NCBI GenBank assembly: GCA_963746825.1
Contig: CAVVCU010000008.1
Location: 1-64,000 of the forward strand
DNA: 64,000 nucleotides
Direction: 5' to 3'
DNA from: JACVRW01 sp963746825
GTDB taxonomy: Bacteria; Actinomycetota; Thermoleophilia; Solirubrobacterales; Thermoleophilaceae
In this document: positions 8,207 to 17,288 of the stretch, piece by piece
How the letters are laid out: each line of letters opens with the position of its first letter
How positions within the stretch are numbered: position 1 is the stretch's first letter
The notes under the pieces: model-generated
What the model saw: only the letters and a program-made list of their open reading frames with translations
What the model was told of the DNA's origin: nothing
Database searches by the model: none
Translations under genes and position numbers: made by a program

Positions 8207-9445
8207 TCAGCCGCTCTGGGCAGCGATGGCCTGCAGCATCTTGTCCTGCAGGCCGCGGGCACCGGTGGGGTAGACGCCGTTCATGAGAATCGAATAGGCG
8301 TAGAGGTCGCCGTTGAGGACCTCGCAGTAGCCGGAGAGTGCGCTCACGTCGGAGAGCGTGCCCGTCTTGCCCACGCAGCGGCGGTGCGCGGGGCCCGATC
8401 GCATCCGGTCGGCGAGCGTGCCCTCCGAGCCGGCGATGGCCAGCGACTCGATGAACGCGTCGCCGTACTCGTCCTGATCGACCGCGTACATCTCGGTGAG
8501 CAGCCTCACCACCTGGCGGGGGCTGGCGCGATTCCCGCGCGAGAGGCCGGACCCGTCAACGAGCCGGGCGCCCGAGCCGAGCCGGCGGGCGAACCCGGCG
8601 GCCAGCTTGGCGCCCGCCGCCGTGGTGCCCCGGCCCCGGGTCTGGAGAGCGAGGTCCTTGAGCAACATTTCAGCGAAGAAGTTGTCCGAGGGCTCGTTGG
8701 TGAGCGCGATCAGGCGCTCCATCGGCGGTGAGTCGACGCTCGCCAGCACCTGGGCGTCCGCCGGGGCGACGCCCGCGCGGGCCTTGAGCCGCACGCTCAC
8801 CCCGCGCCGCTCCAGTGCCGCGTCGAGCTGCGTCGCCGCGAAGCGGGGCGGGTCGACCTGGAACGATCGGCCCTGCTCGTCGCCGAGCCCGCGGTTGAAG
8901 GCCAGGCCGCTCAGCGGGCCCACCCAGATGGACGTGGCGTAGCGCGACTCGGGGCCCCCGCGCAGCGAGTCGAAGCGCGATTCGTCGCCGTACACCCGCC
9001 CCGTGATCCGCTCGATGCCGGCCTGCTCGATCAGCGCCGCGAGCCGCTCGACGGTCGCTCCGCGGCCGTAGTACCGGCGGACGAACCGGTGGCTGCCGAA
9101 GGTTGGGTCGCCGCCGCCGCGCAGGTAGAGGTCGCCACGCCAGATGCCGTCCTCCGCCACCTCGCTGTCGCCGAGCACCTCGGTGCCGAGCGTGCCCTCG
9201 CTGCCGTAGCGGGCGAGCGCCGCCGCTGTGGTGAAGAGCTTGGTGTTCGAGGCGAGGATCCGCGGCGTGTTCTGCTTGTAGCGAAAGACCGTCTGCCCCT
9301 GGCTGACGTTCACGACGTACGCCCCGGAGTAGGCCCCCGAGGCGCGCATCTGGCGCGTGAGCTTGCGCACCAGAGCGTCGTCGGCCGCCGCGGTGGCGGG
9401 GGCCACGGCCGAGACCAGCGCAAGGAGAAGGGCCACGCGGCGCAT
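8207..9445 (-). CDS. D-alanyl-D-alanine carboxypeptidase/endopeptidase, PBP4 (peptidase S13) type
   Basis: This is a 412-residue secreted penicillin-binding protein that trims or cuts peptidoglycan cross-links. I place the start at the ATG at 9445 because it gives a clean signal peptide (MRRVALLLALVSAVAPATAAA); an upstream in-frame ATG at 9553 would bury it. The three active-site motifs are visible: S-N-T-K with serine 66 and lysine 69, S-D-N in 'NEPSDNFFAEML', and K-T-G in 'CVGKTGTLSDVSALSGY'. The large insertion between the first two motifs is the S13 family feature. It is divergent from the patatin gene with 58 bases between them. Confidence 0.88.
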   Translation of the reverse strand: MRRVALLLALVSAVAPATAAADDALVRKLTRQMRASGAYSGAYVVNVSQGQTVFRYKQNTPRILASNTKLFTTAAALARYGSEGTLGTEVLGDSEVAEDGIWRGDLYLRGGGDPTFGSHRFVRRYYGRGATVERLAALIEQAGIERITGRVYGDESRFDSLRGGPESRYATSIWVGPLSGLAFNRGLGDEQGRSFQVDPPRFAATQLDAALERRGVSVRLKARAGVAPADAQVLASVDSPPMERLIALTNEPSDNFFAEMLLKDLALQTRGRGTTAAGAKLAAGFARRLGSGARLVDGSGLSRGNRASPRQVVRLLTEMYAVDQDEYGDAFIESLAIAGSEGTLADRMRSGPAHRRCVGKTGTLSDVSALSGYCEVLNGDLYAYSILMNGVYPTGARGLQDKMLQAIAAQSG

Positions 9446-9503
9446 GCAGGTGCAACACGCTAGCGGCGGGAGCGGAGCGCTTCCGTGAGACAATGGCCCA
9501 TAT

Positions 9504-10796
9504 ATGGGCGAGGTGGTGAAGCTCCAGAAGCCGGGCCGAAAGGCCGGTCGCAAGCCGGGTCAGAAGGCCGGCGCGACGCAGTCCAAGGCGCGCCGGCGCC
9601 GGCCGCGGCGGTCGCGCACGGCGCTGGTGCTGGGCGGCGGCGGCTTCACCGGTGGCGTCTACGAGATCGGGGCCCTGCGCGCGCTCGACCTCCTGGCCGT
9701 GAACCGGACGGTCAACCAGTTCGACGTCTACGTGGGCACCAGCGCGGGCTCGTTCGTGGCCGCGCTCACGGCCAACGGGGTGACCCCGGAAGAGATGATG
9801 CGGGTGGTCAACCAGCAGGTGCCCACCCCCTTCCGCGACGTCGACCGCGGCACGCTGATGCGCCTCAACGCGCTCGAGTTCGCTCAGAGCGCGGCCCTGC
9901 TGCCGCTGCGCATGCTGGGCCTGACCCGCAACGTGCTCAGCCAACTGCGCTCCACCTCGGTCATCGACCTGGCGGTGGGCCTGGCCGAGGCGCTGCCCTC
10001 GGGCCTCTACGACGGGCGCGGGATCGAGGACTACCTCGAAAAGGTGCTCGGCGATCCCGACCGGGTGAACGACTTCCGCCTGCTCGAGAACGAGCTCTAC
10101 CTCACCACCACCGACCTCGACACCTGCGAACGGATCGTGCTCGGCGAGACGGGCTGGGACGACGTGCCGATCTCGCGCGCCGTGGCGGCCTCCACCGCGC
10201 TGCCCATGGTCTACAAGCCGGTGGAGATCAAGGGCCGCGACCTGGTCGACGGCGGGCTGCGCTCGACCGCCAACGTCGACATCGCGGTCGAGGCCGGGGC
10301 GAAGTTCGTGATCGTGGTCAACCCGCTGGTGCCCTACGTGAACGACTTCCAGAAGGTGATCCCGACCATGTGGGGCAGCCGCGTGCGGCGGGTGCGCGAC
10401 ATGGGCTTCCCCCAGATCGGCTACCAGGCCTTCAAGCTGCTGGCCCACCAGCACCTCCACGAGGCGGTGGCCCATTGGAAGGAGCGTTATCCGGGCGTCG
10501 ACATCATCCTGATCGAGCCCGACGTGACCGACGAGCTGATGTTCGAGACCAACGTCCTCAACTTCGCCCGCCGCGTGGAGATCGCCCGCCACGGCTTCGA
10601 GTCGGTCACCCTCAAGCTCGCCGCCGACTACGACGAGCTGCGCGAGACCTGCGCGCGGCACGGAATCGAGATCTCCGCCAACCGGGTGCGCAAGGTGGTC
10701 GACAAGGTGGGCGAGGACCGCGAGAAGACGGCGGCCTGGCGGCGCATCCTCGAGCAGACCACCGGCGCGCTGCTGCGCCAGTCGGATCAGGCGTAG
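9504..10796 (+). CDS. Patatin-like phospholipase
   Basis: This is a 430-residue protein of the patatin family (lipid acyl hydrolase). After a basic, Lys/Arg-rich N-terminal 38 residues comes the oxyanion hole 'LVLGGGGFTGGVYEIGALRAL'. The nucleophile elbow G-T-S-A-G has serine 80, and the catalytic aspartate lies in 'LVDGGLRSTAN'. There is no signal peptide, so it probably acts in the cytoplasm or on the inner membrane face. The basic N-terminus could bind phospholipid head groups. It has the size of single-domain bacterial patatins. It is divergent from dacB-type gene 8207-9445. Its substrate is not evident. Confidence 0.88.
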   Translation: MGEVVKLQKPGRKAGRKPGQKAGATQSKARRRRPRRSRTALVLGGGGFTGGVYEIGALRALDLLAVNRTVNQFDVYVGTSAGSFVAALTANGVTPEEMMRVVNQQVPTPFRDVDRGTLMRLNALEFAQSAALLPLRMLGLTRNVLSQLRSTSVIDLAVGLAEALPSGLYDGRGIEDYLEKVLGDPDRVNDFRLLENELYLTTTDLDTCERIVLGETGWDDVPISRAVAASTALPMVYKPVEIKGRDLVDGGLRSTANVDIAVEAGAKFVIVVNPLVPYVNDFQKVIPTMWGSRVRRVRDMGFPQIGYQAFKLLAHQHLHEAVAHWKERYPGVDIILIEPDVTDELMFETNVLNFARRVEIARHGFESVTLKLAADYDELRETCARHGIEISANRVRKVVDKVGEDREKTAAWRRILEQTTGALLRQSDQA

Positions 10797-10812
10797 TCCT
10801 CCCTACGCCGAC

Positions 10813-10849
10813 TGTCGAGTTACGTACGCATGAGGTCGCTAACTCGACA
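10813..10849. terminator. Perfect 10-base inverted repeat between convergent genes
   Basis: TGTCGAGTTA at 10813-10822 and TAACTCGACA at 10840-10849 are exact reverse complements with a 17-base spacer. They sit in the 62-base gap between the convergent patatin and aminotransferase genes. The position fits a bidirectional terminator, but there is no U-tract on either side. It could also be a REP-like dispersed element; I found no second copy in this window. Confidence 0.5.
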
Positions 10850-10858
10850 CTCGGTGCG

Positions 10859-11956
10859 TCACACCGCCCCGTCACACACCGCCGCATAGGCGCGCACCAG
10901 CCGCGCGGTGGCCGCCTCGTTGAGCACCCCCGCGCGCACGTGGTCCTCGGCGCCGAGCGGCCCGCCGGGCGCGACGATCACCCCCTGGCGCCGCAGTCCG
11001 TTGGCCAGAGCATCGCCGCCGATCCCGGGCGCGCGCAGCCAGACGAAGTTGGCCTGCGAGTCGGCCACGTCGGCGCCCAGTGCCCGCAGCTGCTCCACGA
11101 GGAAGCGGCGCTCGCGGCCCACCACCTCGCGGCGGCGCGCGATCTCCGCCTCCCCGGTCCGCAGCGCGTGCTCGATCGCCGCCTGGGTGAGGGCGTTCAC
11201 GCCCAGGTTCGGCGCCACCGCGGCGAGCAGGCCGGCGTCCGACCCCACGGCGTAGCCCGCCCGCAGCCCCGACAGGCCCCAGGCCTTGGAGAACGTGCGC
11301 ACCACCAACAGGCGCGGGAAGGCCTCGACCAACCGCAGGCACGCGTCCACCTCCTCAGCGTCCTGGAAGTGGACGAGCGCTTCGTCGAGCAGCACGTAGA
11401 CGTGCTCGGGCAGCGCCGCGAGCAGCGCCCCGAGCTCGGCCGAGGACACGTAGTCGCCGGTGGGGTCGTTGGGGTTGCAGAGGGCGATCGCTCGCGTGGA
11501 ATCGCCGACCTTGTCGAGAAGCGCCGAGCGGTCGCACGCCACCGGCCGCGCGCCGGCGTGGGTGGCCAGCAGCGGATAGAGCGGATAGGAGGGCCACGGC
11601 ATCAGCAGCTCGTCGCCGCGGCCGAGCAGGAACAGCATCGCGGACTGCAACAGCTCCGCGGCGCCGTTGCCCATCACGATGCGCTCGGGTGCCACCTCGT
11701 GGCGGTCGGACAGGAGCCGCCGCACTCCGGCGGCGTGCCGGTCCGGGTAGCGGTTCACGAGCCCCCGCGCCCGCGCGATCGCCGCGTTCACGATCTCCGA
11801 GTGCGGCATGTCGGGCCACTCGGTGCCCGCCAGATCGATGTCGGGCACCCGCTCTAGGGCCAGCGCCTTCTCACGCAGCCGCCGCGCGCGGCGCTCGCGG
11901 TTCAGCTCCTCCTGGTCGAGGTCGTCGAACTGCCTGTAGTAGTCGCGAAAGCCCAC
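10859..11956 (-). CDS. Histidinol-phosphate aminotransferase-like PLP enzyme
   Basis: This is a 365-residue fold-type I aminotransferase (class I/II). Visible marks are 'GNGAAELLQSAM' (cofactor phosphate region), 'CNPNDPTGDYVSSAEL', the aspartate in 'YVLLDEALVHFQD', and the PLP lysine in 'VRTFSKAWGLSGLRAGYAVG'. The 'ANFVWLRAPG' block near the C-terminus is usual in HisC proteins. HisC makes histidinol phosphate in histidine synthesis, but no other his gene is near. Paralogues acting on aromatic amino acids or on cobalamin precursors (CobD-like) share the pattern, so I leave the symbol blank. Confidence 0.82.
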   Translation of the reverse strand: MGFRDYYRQFDDLDQEELNRERRARRLREKALALERVPDIDLAGTEWPDMPHSEIVNAAIARARGLVNRYPDRHAAGVRRLLSDRHEVAPERIVMGNGAAELLQSAMLFLLGRGDELLMPWPSYPLYPLLATHAGARPVACDRSALLDKVGDSTRAIALCNPNDPTGDYVSSAELGALLAALPEHVYVLLDEALVHFQDAEEVDACLRLVEAFPRLLVVRTFSKAWGLSGLRAGYAVGSDAGLLAAVAPNLGVNALTQAAIEHALRTGEAEIARRREVVGRERRFLVEQLRALGADVADSQANFVWLRAPGIGGDALANGLRRQGVIVAPGGPLGAEDHVRAGVLNEAATARLVRAYAAVCDGAV

Positions 11957-11974
11957 CGGCCGAGCCTCAGCCGG

Positions 11975-12451
11975 CTAGCTGCCCGGCGCCAAGCTCGGTC
12001 CCGGGCCCTCGATCAGGAGGAACCAGACCGTGAACACGACCACCGCCACGCCAACGCTGACGGCGAAGATGCGCTCGAGCGCTCCGCGCTCCTGACGATG
12101 GCCGGCCGCCCGGCGCACCAGCTTCCACGCGTGATCCACGCGCTTGGCCGCCGCCATCGTGAGCATCAGCGAGGCCAGGCAGCCCAGCATCACGGTGGAG
12201 ATCCCGGCCGTGACGAAACCGGTGAGGTAGTCGACCTGCGAGCCGATCCACAGCCAGGCCAGCGGCTGCGGGCCGAACAGCGAGAGGCAGAGCAGCACCT
12301 CGAGGGCGAGGAGCGAGTGGGCCAGCAGGTTGTCGGCACGGCGCCGGCGCTCGGACGACGGTGCGACGTCGTCGCGGTAGCGGACGGGGGCCGTCCCGGG
12401 TCGCCGCCCTACGAACAGCCCGCCGGTGTCGGTGGGATCGTTGCTGGCCAT
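11975..12451 (-). CDS. Hypothetical membrane protein, about three spans
   Basis: This is a 158-residue protein with a polar, charged first 40 residues (…SSERRRRADN). Three hydrophobic stretches follow: 'LLALEVLLCLSLFGPQPLAW', 'FVTAGISTVMLGCLASLML' and 'IFAVSVGVAVVVFTVWFLL'. A basic loop with 'KRVDHAWKLVRR' separates the last two. I do not recognise a family. It lies between the aminotransferase and the acyl-CoA synthetase on the same strand, 18 bases upstream of the aminotransferase start, so it may share a transcript with it. Confidence 0.7.
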   Translation of the reverse strand: MASNDPTDTGGLFVGRRPGTAPVRYRDDVAPSSERRRRADNLLAHSLLALEVLLCLSLFGPQPLAWLWIGSQVDYLTGFVTAGISTVMLGCLASLMLTMAAAKRVDHAWKLVRRAAGHRQERGALERIFAVSVGVAVVVFTVWFLLIEGPGPSLAPGS

Positions 12452-12492
12452 GAGAGGACGGCGCGCCGCCCTCCTTCAGGGTAGTGGTGCTT

Positions 12493-14323
12493 CTAGCGCG
12501 CCGCCGCGTAGGTCTCGTCGACGAGATCGGCGTACTTCTCGTGCACGACGTTGCGCTTGACCTTGAGCGTGGGCGTGAGCTCGCCCGTTTCCTGGGAGAG
12601 ATCGTGATCGAGGATCGCGAAGCGCTTGATCTGCTCCACCGGGCCCACGTGCGAGTTGACCTCGTCGATCGCCTTCTGCACCACCTCACGCACCTTCTCC
12701 TCCTGGCTCAGGGCGGCCAGGTCGGCGTTCTCGAGGCCGAGCTCCTGCGCCAGGGCGGGCGCCTCCTCGGGGTCGAGCGTGACGAGCGCCATCAGGTAGG
12801 GCCGGCGGTCGCCGATCACCACCGCCTGCGAGATCCAGCGGCTCTGCTTGAGCCCGTTCTCCAGGTTGGCCGGCGTGATGTTCTTGCCGCCCGCGGTGAT
12901 GATGATGTCCTTCTTGCGCCCGGTGATGTAGAGGAAGCCGTCCTCGTCGAGACGCCCGAGGTCGCCCGTGTGCAGCCAGCGCTCCTCGCCCTCGATGGTC
13001 TCGCTCGTGGCGCGGTCGTTCTTGTAGTAGCCCTGGAAGATGTTCGGGCCCTTGAGCAGCACCTCGCCGTCGTCGCCGATCCTCACCTCCACTCCGGTCA
13101 TGGGCTTGCCCACCGAGCCGAAGCGGAACTGGTTGTCCTGGGGACGGTTGACGGTGGCGCTCGTGGAGGTCTCGGTCATGCCGTAGCCCTCCATCACCGG
13201 CACCCCGCAGGCGAAGAAGAACTCGAGGATCTCCGGGGCGATCGGCGCCGCGCCGGTCACGCACTCGCGGATGTTCTGGCCGAACAGTCCGCGCACGTTC
13301 TTGAACAGCTTCTCCTCGGCGGCGTCGAAGCCCGCCTGCAGCTCGGCGGGAACCTCCTGGCCGGCCTCCCGCATCATGCGCACCTTCACGCCCACCTGGA
13401 CGGCCTGCTTGAGCTGATCCTTGTCCTCGACGCTGGAGGTGGCGAGCGTGTAGATCTTCTCGAACATGCGCGGCACCGACGGGAAGTAGGTCGGGCTCAC
13501 CTGGGCGATGTCCGCGATGATCATCTTCGGGTCGCGCGACCAGTAGGCCACCGCCACGCCGAGCTCGAAGGACGCGAACTGGATGAGGATCGCGAAGGCG
13601 TGGGCGAGCGGCAGGAAGAGATAGGAGCAGTCGCCCTCCTCCAACACGCTCTGGTCGACCACGGCGTCGGTGATCGCCCGGTAGTTGGCGTGCGAGAGCA
13701 GGCACCCCTTGGGCGGGCCGGTGGTGCCCGAGGTGTAGATGTAGAGGCAGATGTCGTCGGGGGTGACCCCCTCGTAGCGCTCGACCCACCGGGCCTCGTC
13801 GCCCTGACGGCCGCGCTCGCGCAGATCGTCGAGGGTGATCGCGTCACCCAGGTCCGCGCCGCCCGGGTCGAGGACGATCACGTGCTGGAGCTCGGGGCAG
13901 CTCGCCTCGATCTCGCGGATCTTGGCCAGCTGCTCGGCGTCCTCGACGAAGACGGCTCGCGAGTCGGAGTGCTCCAGGACGTACTGGCATTCCTCGGGCG
14001 AGTTGGTCTGGTAGATCGTGACGAGCGTCCCGCCGGCCGTGAGGATGCCGAAGCAGGCGTAGCTCCACTCGGGGCGGGTGTGCGCGAGGATCGAGATCTT
14101 GTCCCCGGGCTGGAGGCCGAGGTCGATCAGCCCGAGGGCGACCTCCTTCGCGACCTGGCCGAACTCGCGTGTACGAGATGTCCTGCCACTCGTCGCCGAC
14201 CTTGTGGCGAAGGGCCGGCGCGTCGCCGTAGCGCTTCGCGGCCAGGGGCAGAAGATCAGCGATGGTCTTCGACCCGGTGCCACCACCGATTCGAGCGGCG
14301 CTTCGCGCCGTGACTGCTTCCAT
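12493..14323 (-). CDS. Long-chain acyl-CoA synthetase (AMP-forming), one frameshift near the N-terminus
   Basis: This ANL-superfamily ligase activates fatty acids to acyl-AMP and then acyl-CoA. The gene should start at the ATG at 14323 (MEAVTARSAARIGGGTGSKT). The frame 'GDEWQDISYT' is then lost near 14166 and 'EFGQVAKEVALGLIDLG' continues one base out of step, consistent with one extra base. Key motifs are the P-loop 'YIYTSGTTGPPKGCLLSHAN', 'MEGYGMTETS', 'WLHTGDLGRLDEDGFLYITGRKKDII' and 'LTPTLKVKRN' with the C-terminal catalytic lysine. Length after correction is about 609 residues, normal for long-chain or FadD15-like synthetases. The role is fatty-acid breakdown or lipid synthesis. Confidence 0.88.
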
Positions 14324-14358
14324 TGGGCGGAGTCTAAGTGCTCTCCGCGCTCAGACCG

Positions 14359-14535
14359 TCACGCAGAGGCCAGTTGCTTCTTCTGGCCGGCTTCCTTGAT
14401 GCTGCTGGTGAAGAGGGTCTTGTCGATCCGGCCCTGGAAGATCGGCACTCCGAGCTCCATGCATTTCGCAATGACCTCGCGGCGGTGCATTCCTGCTTCC
14501 CGTCCGAGCTCGGTGGGCGTCAAGTGGATCGCCAT
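14359..14535 (-). CDS. 58-residue small basic protein with a helix-turn-helix-like motif
   Basis: The ATG at 14535 is preceded by a strong ribosome site (GAGGAGG, about 9 bases away) and an AT-rich region likely to hold a promoter. The protein runs 'MAIHLTPTELGREAGMHRRE' then 'VIAKCMELGVPIFQGRIDKT'. The pattern 'TPTELGREAGMHRREVIAKC' recalls the small helical N-domain of IF2 or a MerR/Xis-type DNA-binding helix pair. The basic C-terminus ends in SIKEAGQKKQLASA. I do not know a named family. It stands alone between the Nif3-like gene and the acyl-CoA synthetase gene. Confidence 0.65.
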   Translation of the reverse strand: MAIHLTPTELGREAGMHRREVIAKCMELGVPIFQGRIDKTLFTSSIKEAGQKKQLASA

Positions 14536-14636
14536 GCAGTTTGTTCCTCCTCGTGGCTTAACCTGGACGTAATATGGAGAGTATCGGCTGGCGTGGACAG
14601 CGCAAGGCCTTTTTCGCCTTTGCGTAGGTCTTTCGT

Positions 14637-15395
14637 CTAGATCGGGTTGGGTATGTCCACGAACCGGTGCTCGACGCCGAAACGCTCGGCCACGAGCTCC
14701 CCCAAACGGCGTACCCCGAATACCTCGGTCGCGTAGTGCCCGCCGGCGATGAAGTGCACGCCGCTCTCGCGTGAGTCGGCCATCACGTGCTCCGCAGGCT
14801 CGCCGGTGAGGAAGGCATCGAGGCCGAGCGCGATCGCCCCGTCGAAGTCGCCGGCCGCGCCGCCGGAGACAATTCCCACGCTGTGCACGAGCTCCGGGCC
14901 GCCGTCCCATACGAAGGGCTCCTGGCCGAAGGTGTCGGCGCAGCGCCGGCGCAGCTCGGGGAACGGGATCCCCTGGGCCGAGCGGCCCACGAAGCCGACC
15001 GGCCGGCCCCCGTGCTCCGCGAAGCGCTCGGCCCGCTCCAGGCCGAGCTCGCCGCAGATGAGCGCGTTGTTGCCCACCTCGGGATGAGCGTCGAGCGGCA
15101 GGTGGTAGGCGGCCAGCGCGATGTCCGCCTCGAACAGCACGCGCAGGCGCTCCTTCATGCGGTGGCTGATCGTCCGTGGGTGGAAATCCCAGAAGAGACC
15201 GTGGTGGCAGAGCACCAGCTCGGCCCCCTCATGGGCCGCGCGCTCGAACAGGGCAAGTTGGGCGCTGACCCCGGTAATGACCTTGGTGATCTGCTGCGAT
15301 CCGGGTACCTGCAGGCCATTCGGCCCATAGTCCGAAAAAGAGCCGATATCGAGAAGGTCATCCAAAAAGGCTGTAACTTCGTTATGGGACGTCAT
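14637..15395 (-). CDS. Nif3-like dinuclear metal-centre protein (NIF3/GTP cyclohydrolase I type 2 family)
   Basis: This is a 252-residue NIF3 family protein that forms toroidal hexamers with two metals per subunit; the biochemical role is unsettled. Metal ligands are seen in 'LVLCHHGLFWD' and in the C-terminal 'VHFIAGGHYATEVFGVRRLG'. 'DYGPNGLQVPG' near the N-terminus is another family mark. I use the ATG at 15395 (MTSHNEV) rather than the in-frame ATG at 15476, which would add 27 unrelated residues and cross the sigma-factor start. It is divergent from the ECF sigma factor. Confidence 0.85.
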   Translation of the reverse strand: MTSHNEVTAFLDDLLDIGSFSDYGPNGLQVPGSQQITKVITGVSAQLALFERAAHEGAELVLCHHGLFWDFHPRTISHRMKERLRVLFEADIALAAYHLPLDAHPEVGNNALICGELGLERAERFAEHGGRPVGFVGRSAQGIPFPELRRRCADTFGQEPFVWDGGPELVHSVGIVSGGAAGDFDGAIALGLDAFLTGEPAEHVMADSRESGVHFIAGGHYATEVFGVRRLGELVAERFGVEHRFVDIPNPI

Positions 15396-15468
15396 GGAGC
15401 TCGTAAAACTCGCACAACAGGCGTAGCCTGCGTGGACCTCGGCGATCGTGTGTGGGTTGGGAGGCCCA

Positions 15469-17000
15469 GTGACCACTACGCGTATTGAGGTTTCCGATCG
15501 TGATCTCGTAGACGCCGTCCGCAGGGGCGACGAGTCGGCCTTCGAGGAGCTCTTTCGCCGCTACCACGGCCCCATAGCCGCCTACCTCGGCCGGATGGAG
15601 CGCGACAGCGCCCGGGCCGAGGACTTGACCCAGGACGCCTTCCTCTCCGCCCTGCGCCATCTGCGCACGAGCGACGCCGACATCGAGTTCAAGCCCTGGA
15701 TCTACGAGATCGCCCGTAACGCGGCCATCGACCACTGGCGCCGCGCCAGCCGCGCCGAGGAGGTCTCGGTGGACCGCGACGAGGGACTGCGCGCCTCCGA
15801 CCGTCTGCGCCTGGTGGGACCGGCCGCTCCCGACTCGGCCCTCCTGCACAAGGAGCGCCTCACCCACCTGCAGGGCGCCTTCGACGAGCTCGGCGAGGTT
15901 CAGGCGCGCGCGCTCGTGATGCGCGAGCTCGACGGCCGGACCTACCGGGAGATCGCCAAGGAGCTCGACGTGAGCCGCTCATCGGTGGAGAGCACGCTGG
16001 TGATGGCGCGCGAGCGCCTGCAGGTCGAGTACTCGGACATCGAGGAGGGGCGCCGCTGCGAGGCGGTGCGCGCGGCCTCGATCCGGCTGGCTGAGGGCAA
16101 CGCGTCGTCGCGCGACATGGGCCGCGTCGACCGGCACGCTCGCCGCTGTCCCACCTGTTTGCGCCACGCCCGGCAGCTCGGGGTCGAGCCGCTCTCGACG
16201 GCCACGCGCCTGCGCCGCAAGATCGCCAACCTGCTTCCGCTGCCATTCCTCGAGCCGGCGGCCGAGCGAACCGCCGCGATCGTGGCCGCCATCGTCATCG
16301 CCGGCACGGGGGGCGCCCTGATCGCCGGCGTCGACGCGGTGCCCGGCTTCGGGGGCAACGGCGGCGACGACGGCGAGACCCCCGCGGGCGACGAGCGCCG
16401 GCAGGACGGCGAGTCAGGGCCGGGCGCCTCGGGCTCCGGCGGGTCGGAGCCGACCGCGGCCGAGGCGGCTGCGCGACGGCGCGCCCTGAGCGCGCAGCGT
16501 GCGACGCGCCGCCGCGAGGCGCGGCGGCGAGGCCTGCGGGGCGGCGGCGCGGCGGGTCAGCCGGGCGCCACCGCGCCGGGTCAGGGCTCGGGGCCAAGCG
16601 CAGGCGGGCCTGGCGCCACGGGCGGGGCCAGGGGCACCGGCATTCCCGGCGTTCCCAATCTCCCGGGCACGGGGGACCTGCCCGGCAACCTGCCGAACCT
16701 GCCCAACCTCCCGAACCTGCCGAACACGCCGAACCTTCCCAACGTTCCGAGGCTGCCGAGCACACCCAACCTGCCCAACACCCCGAACCTTCCGAACACC
16801 CCCAACCTGCCGAGCACGCCGAATCTGCCCAGCACCCCCAATCTGCCGAGCGCCCCAGCACGCCGAACCTGCCGTCCGCGCCGAGCACCCCGAACCTGCC
16901 GTCCGCGCCGAACCTGCCGTCCGCGCCGAGCCTGCCCGGGGGCGCCCCGTCCGCCCCCAGCCTCCCGGTCACGCCGCCCTCGGTTCCGTCGCTGCCGTGA
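15469..17000 (+). CDS. ECF sigma factor with zinc-type motif, membrane span and Asn-Leu-Pro repeat tail
   Basis: This is a large (about 510 residues after correction) sigma-70 family ECF factor. Region 2 is 'DESAFEELFRRYHGPIAAYL' to 'AEDLTQDAFLSALRHL'. Region 4 is 'REIAKELDVSRSSVESTLVM'. After region 4 comes a segment with H-A-R-R-C-P-T-C-L-R-H, reminiscent of zinc-binding anti-sigma motifs. One hydrophobic span follows (IVAAIVIAGTGGALIAG, about residues 270-286), then a Gly/Glu-rich linker and a low-complexity tail of NLP/TPNLPS units. The GTG at 15469 has GGGAGG just upstream and is preferred over an ATG at 15448. The frame breaks near 16855 inside the repeats; adding one base restores repeats up to the TGA at 16998-17000. 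It is probably a membrane-tethered sigma with its own control module. Confidence 0.85.
16650..16997 (+). repeat. Tandem 12- to 15-base coding repeats (Asn-Leu-Pro units)
   Basis: About 25 short degenerate units encode NLP, NTPNLP, STPNLP and SAPNLP in the sigma-factor tail. The unit is a multiple of three and codons vary, so selection acts on protein. One base is missing near 16855 in the run of C residues within 'agcgccccagc'; this shifts the last 45 or so codons into Arg/Pro-rich nonsense. Confidence 0.75.
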
Positions 17001-17030
17001 CGAAGCCCCTTCCGGGGTAATCTGGCGCCG

Positions 17031-17288
17031 ATGGGCGCGAACCCGAGCCGGGCGGCGGGGGACGACCTCTTCCTCGAGTCGCTGATGGACACGAGCCTCT
17101 ATTCGATGGGGGCCTACTTCTCCGACGAGCATCCCGAGCTCGTGGACGACGTGATCGCCGAGAGCGAGGCCATCGAGCGCACCGGCCTGCGCTCCTACGC
17201 GGCCAAGAACGACATGACCGTGGAAGCCTGTTACGAGACGCTGCTTGACCGGGCTGGCCGTGCGCTACTACAACTCGGTCGCCGGCTA

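Noticed and set aside
10859..11956. hisC of a histidine operon
   Set aside because: No other his gene is near and the family has several paralogue roles, so only a family call is given.
12484..14313. A 609-residue plus-strand frame opposite the acyl-CoA synthetase
   Set aside because: The other strand holds all ANL motifs; the plus frame is a GC-rich shadow.
16650..16997. CRISPR-like array of short repeats
   Set aside because: Units are 12-15 bases, in frame, and differ by codon choice; there are no spacers and no cas genes. They encode the NLP tail of the sigma factor.
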